64,000 bases of DNA, from NCBI RefSeq assembly GCF_001586215.1, contig NZ_CP014634.1, forward strand, positions 2,604,001-2,668,000. The letters are read 5' to 3'. This document shows positions 62,482 through 64,000 of the stretch, piece by piece. Below the pieces are notes generated by a model. It worked only from the letters and a program-made list of their open reading frames with translations. It ran no database searches and was not told the origin of the DNA. A program made the translations under genes and the position numbers. The stretch's first letter is position 1, and each line of letters begins with the position of its first letter. Origin of the DNA: Corynebacterium simulans. GTDB lineage: Bacteria; Actinomycetota; Actinomycetes; Mycobacteriales; Mycobacteriaceae.

Positions 62482-64000
62482 GTGACCACTGAGAAGTCGA
62501 CAAAGCGCCCTAATGGCGGCATGCGCAGCATGTCCGCCCGTTTAGCGCGGTCTTTGACCGGCGGAAGGGTAAGGATCAACCCGGTTTTGGACCCACTTAT
62601 GTCCATTCACCGGCAGTTTCACCCCAAGGCCGATGCAGAAGTGCTCAACAACGCTTATGACACTGCTGAGCGCCTCCACGAGGGGGTGTTCCGTAAGTCG
62701 GGGGAGCCGTACATTACGCATCCGCTGGCGGTGGCCACGATTGCCGCGGAGATCGGCATGGACACCACCACCATCGTTGCGGCGCTGCTGCATGACACGG
62801 TGGAAGATACCGACTACTCGTTGGATGACCTCACGCGCGACTTCGGCCCGGAGGTTGCCCGGCTTGTCGACGGCGTGACGAAGCTGGACAAGGTCGCCTT
62901 GGGCGCCGCCGCGGAGGCGGAGACGATCCGCAAGATGATCGTGGCCATGGCTACTGACCCGCGCGTGCTGGTTATCAAGGTCGCCGACCGCCTGCACAAT
63001 ATGCGCACCATGCGCTTTTTGCCGCCAGAGAAGCAGGCAAAGAAGGCGCGCCAGACCCTAGACGTCATCGCGCCGCTGGCGCACCGCCTCGGCATGGCGA
63101 ACGTGAAGTGGGAGCTGGAAGACCTTTCCTTTGCCATCTTGTACCCGAAGAAGTACGACGAGATTGTACGCATGGTGGCAGATCGCGCGCCTTCGCGCGA
63201 TCGCGCCCTTAAGGAGATCCAGAAGCAGGTTGGTGCGGCGCTGCGTGAAAACGGCATTCAGGCCGAGGTCATGGGCCGCCCGAAGCACTATTGGTCCATT
63301 TATCAGAAGATGATGGTCCGTGGCCGCGACTTTGCGGAGATCTTCGACCTCCTGGGCATCCGCATCTTGGTCGATGACGTCAACTCGTGCTACGCCGCCA
63401 TCGGCGTGGTCCACGCGCTCTACCAAGCGCTGCCGGGCCGGTTTAAGGACTATATTTCCTCCCCGCGCTTCGGCGTCTACCAGTCGCTGCACACCACGGT
63501 GATTGCAGAAGGCGGCTCCACCCTGGAAGTTCAGGTGCGTACGCACGAGATGCATTACAACGCCGAGTTTGGTGTGGCCGCGCACTGGCGTTACAAGGAG
63601 AAAAAGGGCAAGAACGGCGCCGGCGATGCCGAAGTCGACCAGATGGCGTGGATGCGCCAGCTGCTGGATTGGCAGAAGGAAGCTGCAGACCCGAACGAGT
63701 TCTTAGACTCGCTGCGCTATGACCTGACCACCAAGCAGATCTTTGCTTTCACGCCCAAGGGCGATGTGGTGACTCTGCCAGCGGGGTCCACGCCGGTGGA
63801 CTTTGCCTATGCCGTCCACACTGAGGTGGGGCACCGCTGCATCGGTGCGAAGGTCAACGGCAAGCTGGTGGCGTTGGAATCCCAGCTAAAGTCCGGCGAC
63901 AAGGTAGAGATCTTTACCTCGAAGGATCAGAATGCCGGTCCTTCGCGTGATTGGCAGGAGTTCCTAGTATCGCCGCGCGCGAAGGCGAAGGTGCGCCAGT
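62482..64000 (+). CDS. rel: Bifunctional (p)ppGpp synthetase/hydrolase Rel, partial
   Basis: The frame runs from GTG 62482 to the right edge, 506 residues of an expected 760 or so. The HD hydrolase ([24 protein letters not shown]), the synthetase ([46 protein letters not shown]) and the TGS domain ([27 protein letters not shown]) are all visible. It controls the stringent response. GAGGAGGGC lies upstream. The ACT and zinc-finger domains are beyond the window. Confidence 0.95.
   Translation, partial: MTTEKSTKRPNGGMRSMSARLARSLTGGRVRINPVLDPLMSIHRQFHPKADAEVLNNAYDTAERLHEGVFRKSGEPYITHPLAVATIAAEIGMDTTTIVAALLHDTVEDTDYSLDDLTRDFGPEVARLVDGVTKLDKVALGAAAEAETIRKMIVAMATDPRVLVIKVADRLHNMRTMRFLPPEKQAKKARQTLDVIAPLAHRLGMANVKWELEDLSFAILYPKKYDEIVRMVADRAPSRDRALKEIQKQVGAALRENGIQAEVMGRPKHYWSIYQKMMVRGRDFAEIFDLLGIRILVDDVNSCYAAIGVVHALYQALPGRFKDYISSPRFGVYQSLHTTVIAEGGSTLEVQVRTHEMHYNAEFGVAAHWRYKEKKGKNGAGDAEVDQMAWMRQLLDWQKEAADPNEFLDSLRYDLTTKQIFAFTPKGDVVTLPAGSTPVDFAYAVHTEVGHRCIGAKVNGKLVALESQLKSGDKVEIFTSKDQNAGPSRDWQEFLVSPRAKAKVRQ

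Overview
The window is chromosomal DNA of a Corynebacterium. The evidence is conserved gene order shared with other Corynebacteriales: sigA-ppgK-suhB-DUF4193-DUF3093-dut-DUF3710-DUF3159-TrmA-like-dxs-rnd-DUF3000-hemQ-msrB-aftC-ribD-like, then thrS-HIT-pgsA-patA-pimA, then yebC-ruvCAB-yajC-secDF-dciAE-apt-rel. Arabinan and phosphatidylinositol-mannoside enzymes, a uridine operon arranged as in C. glutamicum, and many leaderless starts fit this. The species was not determined.

Layout. 1-10632 is an accessory defence block, all on the minus strand: a 523-aa protein of unknown function, a single-chain type ISP restriction-modification enzyme, an antitoxin/PIN-toxin pair whose toxin has a long unexplained C-terminal half, and a GmrSD-type (DUF262/DUF1524) nuclease that runs off the left edge. 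10858-13213 is dhaKLM for PTS-dependent dihydroxyacetone phosphorylation, followed by a convergent short-chain dehydrogenase. 14055-14428 holds a broken transporter fragment and an internally deleted IS110-type transposase. 14800-19213 is the uridine operon uriR-rbsK1-uriT-uriH, visibly richer in G+C than its surroundings, with a LacI-type operator in front. 19809-24095 is a two-component system plus a three-gene BcrA-type ABC exporter resembling lantibiotic self-protection transporters, without biosynthetic genes.

24250-39397 is core genome: the primary sigma factor, polyphosphate glucokinase, inositol-phosphatase family, dUTPase, the DXP-pathway entry enzyme, RNase D, coproheme decarboxylase, MsrB and AftC. 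39496-40435 holds seven tRNA genes: one Val(CAC) on the minus strand and a plus-strand array Gly-Val-Gly-Cys-Val-Gly containing a repeated Gly-Val unit. 40633-44254 has a peptidase E-like protein and a surface metal/heme cluster (CopC-like, PCuAC-like with a Met/His repeat tail, Tat-dependent Dyp peroxidase). 44348-50206 makes phosphatidylinositol mannosides downstream of thrS. 50213-52982 has a GT-C membrane enzyme, DUF3817 and a thioesterase. 53091-64000 covers YebC, Holliday-junction processing, Sec accessory proteins, a peptide-binding lipoprotein, apt and the start of rel.

The best places to look for something undescribed are the left-hand defence block (PIN C-terminal domain and the 523-aa protein), the long imperfect hairpin at 28005-28092, the 11-bp tandem repeat before rel, and the shared leaderless promoter geometry (start codon at +8 from the -10 hexamer) at unrelated genes.
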